Below are positions 53,851-63,360 of a DNA stretch of 64,000 bases, piece after piece. The position numbers were made by a program, and so were the translations under genes. The notes under the pieces were generated by a model. That model was not told the DNA's origin. It saw only the letters and a program-made list of their open reading frames with translations, and did not search any database. This stretch comes from Hyphomicrobiales bacterium. Lineage in GTDB: Bacteria; Pseudomonadota; Alphaproteobacteria; Rhizobiales; Rhizobiaceae. Location of the stretch: NCBI GenBank assembly GCA_900468285.1, contig UBTF01000013.1, forward strand, positions 62,001 through 126,000, read 5' to 3'. How positions within the stretch are numbered: position 1 is the stretch's first letter; the number at the start of each line of letters is the position of its first letter.

Positions 53851-55129
53851 ACAGGCCGTGAAGCAGAGCCATGATATTGAAACGCTGATGATGTCCATCG
53901 GCGCTCAGGCAAAAGCTGCTTCGCGACCGTTGTCCATCGCCAGCACCGACCAGAAAAACCGCGCGCTTCTGGCCATGGCCTCTGCAATCGAAGCATCGAA
54001 AGAGAGAATTCTCGAAGCCAATGCGAAAGATCTCGCTGCGGCCGAAAGTTCAGGCGTTGCCGCATCCTTCATCGACCGGCTGAAACTGGACGACGCAAGG
54101 ATATCAGGCATTTCCGAGGGCATTCGCTCCATCGCTGCGCTGGCCGATCCCGTTGGCGAGGTCATCGCGGCGTGGGATCGTCCCAATGGCCTGAAGATTG
54201 AGCGCGTCCGCACACCTCTCGGCGTCATCGGCGTCATCTATGAAAGCCGCCCCAATGTCACGGCTGACGCTGGCGCGCTCTGCCTCAAGGCAGGCAATGC
54301 CGTCATCCTGCGCGGCGGCTCGGACTCGCAATATTCATCGCGTGCTATTCATGCCTGCCTCGTGGAAGGCTTGAAGATCGCAGGACTTCCAGAGCATGCG
54401 ATCCAGCTCGTACCTGTCACGGATCGCGCAGCCGTCGGCAGCCTGCTTGGCGGCCTTGGCGGCACGGTGGATGTTATCGTTCCCCGCGGCGGCAAAAGCC
54501 TTGTGGCACGCGTCCAGTCTGAAGCCCGCGTTCCTGTCTTTGCGCATCTGGAGGGCATCTGCCACGTCTATGTCGACAAATCCGCCGACCTCGACATGGC
54601 GAAGAACATCGTTCTCAACGCCAAGATGCGCCGCACCGGTATTTGCGGCTCGGCAGAAACGCTGCTGGTCGATGCCAGCGCCGTTTCCACCCATCTGGAG
54701 CCGCTGGTCAGGATCCTGCTCGACGCCGGTTGCGAGGTCCGTGGCTCCAGGACCGTGCAAGAGACGGTCGAGGACGTGAAGGCCGCGACCGAGGAAGATT
54801 GGCGCACGGAATATCTCGATGCCATCATCTCGGTGACTGTGGTGGACGGTATTTCGGGGGCCATCGAACATATCGACACATATTCATCCAATCACACCGA
54901 AGCGGTGATTGCAGAAGATGCGCAGGTGGTCGAACGCTTCTTCAATGAAATCGATTCGGCCATCCTCCTGCACAATGCCTCCACGCAGTTTGCGGATGGT
55001 GGCGAATTCGGCATGGGTGCGGAAATCGGCATCGCGACTGGCAAGATGCACGCGCGAGGCCCGGTTGGTGTGGAGCAGTTGACGTCTTTCAAATACCGGG
55101 TGCATGGCACCGGCCAGACACGGACCTGA
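53843..55129 (+). CDS. proA: Glutamate-5-semialdehyde dehydrogenase
   Basis: Reduces glutamyl phosphate to the semialdehyde. The 428-residue protein has [25 protein letters not shown] and the active Cys region [16 protein letters not shown]. The ATG at 53843 is preferred because AAGGA lies nine bases upstream; the ATG at 53834 is too close to that site. The start overlaps the proB stop by eight bases. Confidence 0.96.
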
Positions 55130-55130
55130 T

Positions 55131-55754
55131 GTGACTGACAAGCCCGGTCTGGACCAGCGCTATCTCACCATGCCGCATACGGAGCGCGGCATGGTCATTG
55201 GCCTGTTTGGCGGCTCCTTCAATCCGCCCCATGCGGGCCATGCGCTGGTTGCCGAGATCGCCCTGCGACGGCTTGGGCTGGACCAGCTATGGTGGATGGT
55301 CACCCCCGGCAATCCCTTGAAAAACAAAGCAGAGCTTGCGCCGCTGAAGTCCCGGATCGAGGCTTGCGAAAAGCTGATTAGCGATCCGCGCATCAAGGTG
55401 ACGGCTTTCGAACAGTCGCTTGGCATCAGCTATACGGCCAATACGCTGGCCAGAATCAAAGCGCGAAATCCGCATGTCCGTTTTATCTGGATCATGGGCG
55501 CGGATAATCTGCGCACCTTCCATCGCTGGCAGAAATGGCGAAAGATTGCCGAGACCTTCCCGATCGCCGTCATCGACCGGCCCGGCGCAACGCTTGCCTA
55601 TCTTTCCTCCACCATGGCGCAGGCTTACAGCCAGTCCCGCGTGGATGAGGATGATGCGGGCATTTTGTGGACCAAGACGGCTCCGGCCTGGGTCTTCATC
55701 CATGGACCACGCTCCACGCTGAGTTCCACGGCGCTCCGCAACGGTCATATATAA
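55131..55754 (+). CDS. nadD: Nicotinate-nucleotide adenylyltransferase
   Basis: Converts nicotinate mononucleotide to its adenine dinucleotide in NAD synthesis. GLFGGSFNPPHAGHALVAEI, the nucleotidyltransferase (T/H)xGH motif, and LSSTALRNG near the end are clear. Start is uncertain: GTG at 55131, just after the proA stop, gives 207 residues; an internal ATG at 55170 gives 194. Confidence 0.93.
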   Translation: MTDKPGLDQRYLTMPHTERGMVIGLFGGSFNPPHAGHALVAEIALRRLGLDQLWWMVTPGNPLKNKAELAPLKSRIEACEKLISDPRIKVTAFEQSLGISYTANTLARIKARNPHVRFIWIMGADNLRTFHRWQKWRKIAETFPIAVIDRPGATLAYLSSTMAQAYSQSRVDEDDAGILWTKTAPAWVFIHGPRSTLSSTALRNGHI

Positions 55755-55875
55755 GGTATAGCGACTGGATTGCGTCCCCACATCTTGAAACTTTAACACT
55801 TTGATGCCAACTTTACTGGGTGGCGTGAAGAATCGCTGCGCAGTATCTGGTTTGTCATTTTGGAAAGGGAAACCA

Positions 55876-56289
55876 CTGACAACAGTACACACCAAGGGAA
55901 GAGCTTTCAGCGCGATCCCAAAGAGCATGGAGAGTGGCGTTGATGCTGCCCGTCGTGCCCTCGGAACCGTCCTCGCCAGCGTCGAGGATTCCAAAGCAGA
56001 AGATATCGTCTATCTCAACATTGCCGGAAAATCGGCGCTTGCGGATTACATGGTCATTGTGTCCGGGCGTTCGAACAGGCACGTGTCTGCGATTTGCGAA
56101 CACCTCATTTCGGATATGAAGGATGAGGGGTTCGGTCACTCTCGCGTCGAAGGCCTTGAGGCCGGAGACTGGGTCGTGATCGATGCAGGCGATGTCATCA
56201 TCCATGTGTTCCGTCCCGAAGTCAGAGCGTTCTACAACATCGAAAAAATGTGGGCCGCACCTGATATCGAGGAAGAAACACTGCACTGA
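55876..56289 (+). CDS. rsfS: Ribosomal silencing factor RsfS
   Basis: Binds L14 and blocks subunit joining when nutrients are short. The conserved domain is clear (KAEDIVYLNIAGKSALADYMVIVSGRS, GDWVVIDAGDVIIHVFRPEVR). Start is ambiguous: the family-like N-terminus TTVHTKGRA follows a CTG at 55876 with AAGGGA upstream. In-frame ATGs at 55801 and 55804 and a TTG at 55852 would add 8-25 residues of unusual composition. A CTG start would be rare, so this should be read as unresolved. Confidence 0.85.
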   Translation: MTTVHTKGRAFSAIPKSMESGVDAARRALGTVLASVEDSKAEDIVYLNIAGKSALADYMVIVSGRSNRHVSAICEHLISDMKDEGFGHSRVEGLEAGDWVVIDAGDVIIHVFRPEVRAFYNIEKMWAAPDIEEETLH

Positions 56290-56392
56290 TGCGGTTTCAT
56301 GGCCGATGCCAGAGCGTCGGCCGCATGGAAATCCGCAGCCCATCCTGCTAGAGACGCAAACGACTAAGTTTGCGATATGGATGGATGTGTGA

Positions 56393-56875
56393 ATGCGGAT
56401 TTCAATTTTTGCGGTGGGACGGCTTAAATCCGGCCCCGAGAAAGATCTGGCGTCGCGCTATCTGGACCGGTTTGCCAAGACCGGACCGGCCATCGGACTT
56501 GAGTTTGTCCGCATGATAGAGGTGGCGGAAAGCCGCGCCTCCAACGCCGAGACACGCAAGCGCGAAGAAGCCGCCATACTCGAAAAGCATCTGGCCGATG
56601 GCGCTGCCCTCATTCTGCTCGACGAGCGCGGCAAGGCGCTCGACAGCCCTGCCTTTGCGGACTTGTTCGGTACTATGCGCGACAGCGGCAAGCGTGATGT
56701 CATCATCGCGATCGGCGGAGCAGACGGACTTGATCCCTCGCTTTACGAGAAAGCGACCGCTACGCTGTGCCTCGGAAAACTCACATGGCCGCACCAGCTC
56801 GTGCGAATTCTGATCGCAGAACAGCTTTATCGTGCAGTGACGATCCTGTCCGGCCATCCCTATCATCGCGTTTAA
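56393..56875 (+). CDS. rlmH: 23S rRNA (pseudouridine1915-N3)-methyltransferase RlmH
   Basis: A 160-residue SPOUT-fold methyltransferase. RISIFAVGRLKSGPEKDLASRY begins the protein; LLDERGKALDS, IAIGGADGLDPSL and the C-terminal knot HQLVRILIAEQLYRAVTI and GHPYHR are all present. It lies 103 bp after rsfS, the usual neighbour. Confidence 0.96.
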   Translation: MRISIFAVGRLKSGPEKDLASRYLDRFAKTGPAIGLEFVRMIEVAESRASNAETRKREEAAILEKHLADGAALILLDERGKALDSPAFADLFGTMRDSGKRDVIIAIGGADGLDPSLYEKATATLCLGKLTWPHQLVRILIAEQLYRAVTILSGHPYHRV

Positions 56876-57001
56876 AAGCCTGCGCATCGCATCTCGCCAC
56901 AAATCCGGCCATCATATTCCCTAGTCCGGTGCCGACCCTCTTGGCGTAAAGCGCCGAAGCAGCGTATGGTCGCCAATCTTTTCGACGGTTAGACAGAGTT
57001 T

Positions 57002-58423
57002 ATGGCAGATGCACCCCGCAGCAACAGGTGGACGGCCCTTTCGGGCGCGATGCTTGCTGCCTGCATGGTCGTATCCTTCCCATCTCCTCACGCAGTCGCG
57101 CAGGAAGATGTCGCGCCGCCTGCTGCTACACAGGATGCTACGCAGGATTCGGCGCAGCCGGCGGATGATGTCGATGCGCTTGAAAGGCGTCGCGACCAGA
57201 ACCGGCAGGATCTGCAGGAACTCGTCGATAGTATCGGCCTTTCCGAAGACAAATCCCGGCAATTACAGGACAGCATTGCGGCGCTCAATCAGGATACGGC
57301 TCGGATCAAGGACGAGCTGATCGCTTCGGCTGCGCGCCGCAAGGATCTGGAAGCCAAGATCAGCGACGGCGAAGACCGCCTCGCCAAGCTTGGTATTCGC
57401 GAAGATGCGGTCAAGGCATCGTTGCGGGAGCGCCGCGATGTTCTGGCCGAGGTTTTGGCTGCGCTGCAACGCATGGGCCGCAATCCGCCACCGGCATTGC
57501 TGGTTTCGCCTGAAGATGCGCTGGCATCGGTTCGAAGCGCCATCCTTCTGGGCGCCGTGGTTCCAGGCATCCGCTCCGAAACGGACAAGCTTGTCTCCGC
57601 TCTCAAAGAGTTGACCGACCTGCGGCAGGCTATTGCGGTTGAGAAGGAGCAGCTGACGGGCACCATGACCGCCAGCCTTGAGGAAGAAAAGCGGCTGGAC
57701 CTGTTGCGGCTCGAAAACGAAAAACGCAATACCCAGACTGCAAGCGCGCTGGAAGCAGAACGCAAACGTTCTGAAGAACTTGCAGCCAAGGCGACCAGCC
57801 TTGAAGGACTGGTTTCTTCGCTCGAAAACGAGATTTCTTCTGTACGTGAAGCGAAAGAAAAAGAGCGTCTGGAGCAGGAGCGCCTCGCCGCTTTGTCCCA
57901 GTCCGAACGCGACAAGGTGGAGGCCCAGACCGACGCGGGAATGCCCGATAAAAACCGCATTGCGCCCGCATATGCCTTCTCGAGTCTGAAGGGTAAACTG
58001 GCGATGCCGGTGTCCGGAGAGGTCTTGCGACGGTTCGGTGATGCGGACGGTACAGGCCATTTCTCCAAGGGCATTGTCGTTGCAACCGGCCCCGAAGCAC
58101 TGGTGACGGCGCCCGCGGACGGCTTCGTCGTATTCGCCGGGGAATTTCGCAGTTACGGCCGCATGATCATTCTTAATGCCGGCGACGGTTATCATCTGGT
58201 GCTGACAGGCATGGACAATGTGAGGACGAGGCAGGGCATGTTTGTGTTCTCTGGTGAACCCATCGCTTCCATGGGCGCGAAAAGAGTGGCCAGTGCCGCT
58301 GCATTGGCGCTGGAAACTGACAAGCCGACACTTTACATTGAATTCAGGAAAGACGGTGTACCGGTTGATTCTCAACCGTGGTGGACCGCGAAAAATACCG
58401 GAAGGGCGCGCAATGATTCGTAA
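57002..58423 (+). CDS. EnvC-like murein hydrolase activator with degenerate LytM domain
   Basis: A 473-residue periplasmic protein. A signal peptide (about 1-36, ending SPHAVAQED) is followed by a long coiled coil (about 55-320, with several Glu/Lys/Arg-rich heptads) and a C-terminal LytM/M23 domain (about 345-465). The catalytic residues are missing: the expected HxxxD is HFSKGIVV (no Asp), and the HxH site is replaced by LYIEFR. It should therefore act as an activator of amidases, like E. coli EnvC, not as an enzyme. It overlaps ctpA by 11 bases. Confidence 0.9.
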   Translation: MADAPRSNRWTALSGAMLAACMVVSFPSPHAVAQEDVAPPAATQDATQDSAQPADDVDALERRRDQNRQDLQELVDSIGLSEDKSRQLQDSIAALNQDTARIKDELIASAARRKDLEAKISDGEDRLAKLGIREDAVKASLRERRDVLAEVLAALQRMGRNPPPALLVSPEDALASVRSAILLGAVVPGIRSETDKLVSALKELTDLRQAIAVEKEQLTGTMTASLEEEKRLDLLRLENEKRNTQTASALEAERKRSEELAAKATSLEGLVSSLENEISSVREAKEKERLEQERLAALSQSERDKVEAQTDAGMPDKNRIAPAYAFSSLKGKLAMPVSGEVLRRFGDADGTGHFSKGIVVATGPEALVTAPADGFVVFAGEFRSYGRMIILNAGDGYHLVLTGMDNVRTRQGMFVFSGEPIASMGAKRVASAAALALETDKPTLYIEFRKDGVPVDSQPWWTAKNTGRARNDS

Positions 58424-59741
58424 GGCTTCACTTCTCCTCATCGGTGGACTTATGGGTGCCACAGCGATGAGCGTCATCTACTCGGCAAGTATGCCCGCGC
58501 AAGCCGCTGGCCCTTCCACCTATAAGGAACTGTCGATTTTTGGTGACGTCTTCGAGCGCGTTCGCGCCCAGTATGTGACGCCCCCGGATGACAAGAAGCT
58601 GGTTGAAAACGCCATCAACGGAATGCTGAGCTCGCTTGATCCGCATTCAAGCTTCCTGAATGCCCAGGACGCAAACGACATGCGCACCCAAACCAAGGGT
58701 GAGTTCGGCGGTCTTGGCATCGAAGTCACGATGGAAAACGAGCTGGTCAAGGTCATCTCGCCGATGGACGATACGCCAGCCTCCAAGGCAGGCATTCTGG
58801 CAGGCGACTTCATCTCCGAGATCGACGGACAGCCGGTTCGTGGTCTGAAGCTGGAAGAAGCCGTCGAGAAGATGCGCGGCGCCGTCAAGACGCCGATCAA
58901 GCTGACGATCATTCGCCAGGGTGCTGACAAGCCGCTCGAAATCAGCGTCATGCGTGAAATCATCGCTGTGCGCGCGGTCAAGTCCCGTGTTGAAGGCGGT
59001 GATGTCGGATATCTCCGCGTGATTTCCTTCACGGAAAAGACCTATGACGACCTCGAAAAGGCGATCAAGAAAATCAAGACCGATGTTCCCGCCGACAAGC
59101 TGAAAGGCTACGTTCTGGACCTGCGTCTCAATCCGGGCGGTCTTCTGGATCAGGCGATCAACGTCTCCGACGCCTTCCTCGAGCGCGGCGAAGTCGTTTC
59201 GACCCGTGGCCGTAACCCTGAGGAAACCCGTCGCTTTAACGCAACGGCTGGCGATCTAACCGATGGCAAGCCTGTCATCGTTCTCGTCAATGGCGGCTCT
59301 GCGTCGGCATCTGAAATCGTGGCCGGTGCGCTGCAGGATCTTCGCCGTGCAACGGTTCTCGGAACCCGGTCCTTCGGCAAGGGCTCCGTCCAGACGATCA
59401 TTCCGCTGGGCGACACGGGCGCGCTTCGCCTGACGACGGCGCTCTACTACACGCCGTCGGGCAAATCCATTCAGGGCACGGGCATCACGCCTGATATCAA
59501 GGTGGACCAGCCGCTGCCGGAAGAGCTGCAGGGACGTGTTCGTGCCGAGGGCGAATCCAGCCTGCGCGGACATATTCAGGGCCAAAGCGAAACCGAAGAG
59601 GGTTCGGGTTCGGCAGCCTATGTCCCGCCAGAGGCCAAGGATGATATCCAGCTGAACTACGCGCTGGATCTGTTCCACGGAACGAAGACCGATGCCTCGT
59701 TCCCGCCAAATCCGGAAAAGGCTGTCGTCAACAAGCAGTAA
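58413..59741 (+). CDS. ctpA: C-terminal processing peptidase (S41 family)
   Basis: A 442-residue periplasmic serine protease. Signal or anchor at 1-32, a PDZ domain (about 100-175), and the catalytic S/K dyad region: NGGSASASEIVAG (Ser within 296-300) and GTRSFGKGSVQTI (K323). The start ATG at 58413 has GGAAGGG upstream and lies inside the EnvC gene end. An activator-protease pairing of this kind is known in Alphaproteobacteria. Confidence 0.95.
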   Translation: MIRKASLLLIGGLMGATAMSVIYSASMPAQAAGPSTYKELSIFGDVFERVRAQYVTPPDDKKLVENAINGMLSSLDPHSSFLNAQDANDMRTQTKGEFGGLGIEVTMENELVKVISPMDDTPASKAGILAGDFISEIDGQPVRGLKLEEAVEKMRGAVKTPIKLTIIRQGADKPLEISVMREIIAVRAVKSRVEGGDVGYLRVISFTEKTYDDLEKAIKKIKTDVPADKLKGYVLDLRLNPGGLLDQAINVSDAFLERGEVVSTRGRNPEETRRFNATAGDLTDGKPVIVLVNGGSASASEIVAGALQDLRRATVLGTRSFGKGSVQTIIPLGDTGALRLTTALYYTPSGKSIQGTGITPDIKVDQPLPEELQGRVRAEGESSLRGHIQGQSETEEGSGSAAYVPPEAKDDIQLNYALDLFHGTKTDASFPPNPEKAVVNKQ

Positions 59742-59804
59742 GGTCTGGGAGCGCAGGGCAGACCTGCGCTTTCGCCCGGCTCGCAGTTATTTACGGATAG
59801 ATCA

Positions 59805-61004
59805 TTGTCTTCAGACCTGCGCAAACCGCTCATGGGTCGACAGAAAAAGAAAAGCGCCGGATCATTCCGGCGCTTTTCTGCGCTTGCGGCTCTGGTCGTC
59901 GTGACGGTGGGGGGCATCGGCGCATTGTCCTTGTATGCCGCCCTTTCACCCGGCAATCTGAAGGGTAGCTCGACCGCTGAGGATGTTCCGGCATCGGCCG
60001 TTGCCGACAAGCAAGAGATTGCACAGCAAACTCCAAACAGGCCGGCTGATGGTTCCATGGCGCCGCAGAGCGGGCATTCCGGCGCAAACGTCAGGCGGGA
60101 CACGATGCCGGATGGCAACGTCGTTTCCGTATATTCGCCGCGCGAAAGAGAGACAAAGGATCCCGTTTTGATGACGGGGCAAAGATACGGCCAGGATCCG
60201 CGCATGGCTGCGCAGCCCAATGAGGAGTTGCTGGAAGATTCACCCTTTGGCAGGCTGCCCAAAATCGGTCCGGACGGATTGCGACCCATGGAGCAGTATG
60301 CCCGGCCATGGTCCGGTGCCAGAGGGACCCGTATCGCGATTGTCGTCGGCGGATTGGGGCTTAGCCAGACTGGGACGCAAAAAGCCATCCGCGACCTGCC
60401 CCCGGAGGTCACGCTCGGCTTTGCTGCAAGCGGCAACAGCCTCCAACGCTGGATGCAGGAGGGCCGTCGCGGGGGGCATGAGATATTGCTTCAGCTTCCC
60501 TTCGAACCTTTCGGCTATCCGGGCACAGATCCAGGACCCGATACGCTGCTTGTTTCCAGTCCCGCAAAGATCAATTTGGAAAAGATGCATCGCTCCATGG
60601 CGAAGATCACCAACTACACCGGCGTCATGAACTATCTTGGCGGAAAGTTCATGTCGGATGAGGCGGCGCTGAGCCCCATCCTGCGCGACATGAGCGCAAG
60701 GGGCCTGTTCTTTCTGGACGACGGCTCTTCGGCACAGTCACGCACATCTGCCGTCGCCAAGACGCTGAACGCAGCAGCAGGCTTTGCGGATCTGCAACTC
60801 GATGACCAGGTGAATGAAAACGCTGTTTTGCGCAAGCTCGACGATCTCGAGAGAATCGCGCGTCGCAACGGATCGGCTATTGGCGTAGCGTCCGCTTTTG
60901 ACGAGAGCATTTCCGCCATTTCCAAATGGGCGATCGAAGCGTCCGGGCGCGGCATTGAAATAGTCGGTGTTTCCGCACTTGTTTCTGACAAGGCCGGTCA
61001 GTAA
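59805..61004 (+). CDS. Divergent polysaccharide deacetylase family protein
   Basis: A 399-residue exported or anchored protein. A membrane segment at about 25-48 ([20 protein letters not shown]) is followed by a Pro/Ser/Asp-rich linker and a catalytic-like domain (about 175-390) with [51 protein letters not shown] and [13 protein letters not shown]. The family is related to polysaccharide deacetylases (DUF610 type). It follows ctpA. The start is a TTG at 59805; an ATG at 59832 is a possible alternative. Confidence 0.88.
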   Translation: MSSDLRKPLMGRQKKKSAGSFRRFSALAALVVVTVGGIGALSLYAALSPGNLKGSSTAEDVPASAVADKQEIAQQTPNRPADGSMAPQSGHSGANVRRDTMPDGNVVSVYSPRERETKDPVLMTGQRYGQDPRMAAQPNEELLEDSPFGRLPKIGPDGLRPMEQYARPWSGARGTRIAIVVGGLGLSQTGTQKAIRDLPPEVTLGFAASGNSLQRWMQEGRRGGHEILLQLPFEPFGYPGTDPGPDTLLVSSPAKINLEKMHRSMAKITNYTGVMNYLGGKFMSDEAALSPILRDMSARGLFFLDDGSSAQSRTSAVAKTLNAAAGFADLQLDDQVNENAVLRKLDDLERIARRNGSAIGVASAFDESISAISKWAIEASGRGIEIVGVSALVSDKAGQ

Positions 61005-61039
61005 TCCTTCTTGCATCCTCATTCCTTCAAGGATCCAGA

Positions 61040-61552
61040 ATGACAATCAAAGCAGACGATCTTCCTTACCGTCCCTGTGCGGGCATCATGGTTCTCAATG
61101 CCCAGGGGCTGGTCTGGGCAGGGCGCCGGATCGCCGAGGGCAACTCCGAATTCGATGGCTCACCGCAGCTCTGGCAAATGCCACAAGGCGGCATCGATGA
61201 GGGTGAAAAGCCTCTGGTGGCGGCACTGAGGGAGCTCTACGAAGAGACGGGCATGAAAACCGTTTCTCTGCTGGCTGAGGCCCGTGACTGGATCCATTAC
61301 GACCTGCCACCGCAACTGATCGGCGTTGGATTGCGTGGCAAATATCGTGGCCAGGCCCAGCGCTGGTTCGCATTCCGCTTCGAGGGCGACGAAAGCGAGA
61401 TTCAGATCAATCCACCCCCGACGGGTCATGAACCGGAGTTCGACGCCTGGGCCTGGAAGCCTATGGAAACCCTGCCGGATTTGATCGTGCCGTTCAAGCG
61501 CGGTGTCTACGAGAAGGTCGTCTCCGAGTTCCGGCACTTGGCCGGCGCATGA
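61040..61552 (+). CDS. rppH: RNA pyrophosphohydrolase
   Basis: Removes pyrophosphate from mRNA 5' ends and so starts decay. The 170-residue protein has the Nudix box (about 50-72; [20 protein letters not shown] then TGM) and ends with a typical Glu/Arg-rich helix. It lies 35 bp after the deacetylase gene. Confidence 0.95.
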   Translation: MTIKADDLPYRPCAGIMVLNAQGLVWAGRRIAEGNSEFDGSPQLWQMPQGGIDEGEKPLVAALRELYEETGMKTVSLLAEARDWIHYDLPPQLIGVGLRGKYRGQAQRWFAFRFEGDESEIQINPPPTGHEPEFDAWAWKPMETLPDLIVPFKRGVYEKVVSEFRHLAGA

Positions 61553-61556
61553 AAAC

Positions 61557-61585
61557 AAAAAAGGCGGCTCAAGGCCGCCTTTTTT
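61557..61585. terminator. Bidirectional terminator between rppH and bfr
   Basis: AAAAAAGGCGGC and GCCGCCTTTTTT form a stem with a five-base loop, with A and T runs on the two sides. It ends both convergent units. Confidence 0.93.
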
Positions 61586-61599
61586 ACATTTGTGCTCTT

Positions 61600-62091
61600 T
61601 TACTCGGCTTCAGCAGCGTCGGCAGAGTCAGCATTCAGCTGGCCGTACTTCGCTTCACCGATCTTGTTGAGCAAATCGAGCTGGGTTTCGAGGAAATCAA
61701 TATGGCCTTCCTCATCTATTAGCAATGTTTCAAATAGCTTCATGGAAACGTAATCGCCCGCGTCATGACAAATATCGCGCGACTTCTTGTAGGCTGTGCG
61801 TGCGTCATATTCACCGGCAAGATCAGCTTCAAGGACTTCCTTGACGTTCTGGCCGATACGCAGAGGCGCAACCGTCTGCAGGTTTGGGTGACCTTCGAGG
61901 AAGATGATCCGATCGATGATCTTGTCGGCGTGCTGCATTTCTTCGATGGACTCGGCACGCTCTTTCTTGGCGAGCTTCGTGTATCCCCAGTCGTTCAGCA
62001 GTCGATAATGCAACCAGTATTGATTGACCGCACCGAGTTCGAGGAACAATGCCTCGTTAAGCTGCTCGATGACTCTTTTGTCGCCTTTCAA
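61600..62091 (-). CDS. bfr: Bacterioferritin
   Basis: Stores iron as a 24-mer with heme between subunit pairs. Starting at TTG 62091 (after AGGAGAG) gives 163 residues, and the numbering then matches the family exactly: E18, E51, heme-ligand M52 and H54. Later motifs [19 protein letters not shown] and [12 protein letters not shown] carry the other ferroxidase ligands. An ATG at 62115 would add eight residues. The gene overlaps bfd by 35 bases, so the two should be coupled. Confidence 0.95.
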   Translation of the reverse strand: MKGDKRVIEQLNEALFLELGAVNQYWLHYRLLNDWGYTKLAKKERAESIEEMQHADKIIDRIIFLEGHPNLQTVAPLRIGQNVKEVLEADLAGEYDARTAYKKSRDICHDAGDYVSMKLFETLLIDEEGHIDFLETQLDLLNKIGEAKYGQLNADSADAAEAE

Positions 62092-62368
62092 TGTCCGCTC
62101 TCCTGTTTTCTTCATGCAATTGCCTGAGGCGTGACATAAAATCAAAAACATCGGCTTCCGTCGAGTGCCGACGAGCGTGATATTGTTCGGTTGTGCTGAT
62201 TATAAGATCGACAACTGTCGGAAAACATCCGCAGCACCGTCCGCGTTTTTCCATCGCATGATAGACTTTCGCAGGCACGATGAGCTGCCAACAGTCCTCA
62301 TCGAGCATCTCATTGATGACATCGCGAATATCATTATCGGTGATGTAATTGCAGCTGCAAACGAGCAT
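62057..62368 (-). CDS. bfd: Bacterioferritin-associated ferredoxin
   Basis: Reduces bacterioferritin to release iron. The N-terminus [18 protein letters not shown] gives a CxC pair and [14 protein letters not shown] a CxxC pair, the four ligands of a [2Fe-2S] cluster of the Bfd type. At 103 residues it is longer than E. coli Bfd, with a basic C-terminal extension (about 65-103) that runs into the bfr start region. Confidence 0.93.
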   Translation of the reverse strand: MLVCSCNYITDNDIRDVINEMLDEDCWQLIVPAKVYHAMEKRGRCCGCFPTVVDLIISTTEQYHARRHSTEADVFDFMSRLRQLHEENRRADIERRQKSHRAA

Positions 62369-62467
62369 GGTTTCTTGCCTGTATGACGCAACACGTTGTT
62401 TTCATTCTTAAACCAAAACAGGAGATTGCCTGTCAAGAAAAACCTCTAATGTCCCTTCCGCTGAAAT

Positions 62468-62484
62468 GTTAGATCGATTCTAAA
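62468..62484 (-). promoter_or_regulatory. Irr-type iron box (ICE) upstream of bfd-bfr
   Basis: On the minus strand the site reads TTTAGAATCGATCTAAC, which matches 15 of 17 positions of the rhizobial iron control element TTTRGAAYNRTTCYAAA. Irr binds this element and represses iron-storage genes when iron is low, which suits bfd-bfr. It lies about 100 bp before the bfd ATG and overlaps a TATAGT hexamer. No gene is seen in the rest of this 234 bp gap. Confidence 0.75.
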
Positions 62485-62602
62485 CTATACCAAAAATATC
62501 GTATTTTCATTTGGTTAGGGTAATGTCCTCGCAAATCTGAACCGATCAAGTTTTTGTAACTTGCCAATAGTCAGGACGGAAAAAGAGTAATTTTTTTGTG
62601 GA

Positions 62603-63328
62603 TCACGTGAAATACTGGCCACCATTTGCAGTCAGCGTGGAGCCAGTGATGAAACCGGCATCATCCGACGCAAGGAAAAGAACGCAGCGCGCTATTTCTT
62701 CGGGTTCACCCAGCCGTCCAACGGGAATGTGCGGCAGGATACGCTCATTGAGAACGTTTTCCGGTATAGCCCGCACCATTTCCGTGCCGATATAGCCCGG
62801 GCAGATGGCGTTGACGGTGATATTCCGCGAAGCCCCCTCCTGCGCCAGAGCCTTGGTCAGCCCGAGATCGCCCGCTTTCGCGGCAGAGTAGTTCGCCTGA
62901 CCGGCCTGCCCCTTCTGCCCGTTGATGGAAGAGATATTGACGATCCGTCCGAAGCCACGTTCCCGCATCCCAGGCCAGATGGGATGTGTCATGTTGAAAG
63001 CGCCGGTCAGGTTGGTATCGACGACATCACGCCACTGTTGCGGCGTCATCTTGTGAAACATCGCGTCGCGGGTAATGCCAGCATTGTTGACAAGGATTTC
63101 GACGGGACCAAGGTCGCGCTCGACCTCGGCAATTCCCTCGACACAAGCCTGATAGTCGCGGATGTCCCAGCAATAGGCCGGAATGCCCGTTTCCTCGCGG
63201 AACTGGGCAGCGCGTGCTTCCGTAAAGGCGTAGTTGACAGCAACCCTGTAGCCAGCAGCGTGAAACGCCTTTGCAATGGCGGCACCAATGCCGCTCGTGC
63301 CACCCGTTATCAATGCAACCCGGCTCAT
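62603..63328 (-). CDS. phbB: Acetoacetyl-CoA reductase
   Basis: NADPH-dependent second step of poly-3-hydroxybutyrate synthesis. The 241-residue short-chain dehydrogenase has TGGTSGIG, NNAG at 81-84, NISSINGQKGQAGQANYSAAK with catalytic Ser, Y147 and K151, and the VNAICPGYIGTEM C-terminal region. It is 32 bp after phbA. Confidence 0.96.
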   Translation of the reverse strand: MSRVALITGGTSGIGAAIAKAFHAAGYRVAVNYAFTEARAAQFREETGIPAYCWDIRDYQACVEGIAEVERDLGPVEILVNNAGITRDAMFHKMTPQQWRDVVDTNLTGAFNMTHPIWPGMRERGFGRIVNISSINGQKGQAGQANYSAAKAGDLGLTKALAQEGASRNITVNAICPGYIGTEMVRAIPENVLNERILPHIPVGRLGEPEEIARCVLFLASDDAGFITGSTLTANGGQYFT

Positions 63329-63360
63329 GACGCCCTCCTATTGGCAGTGAAGAAAGCCTG

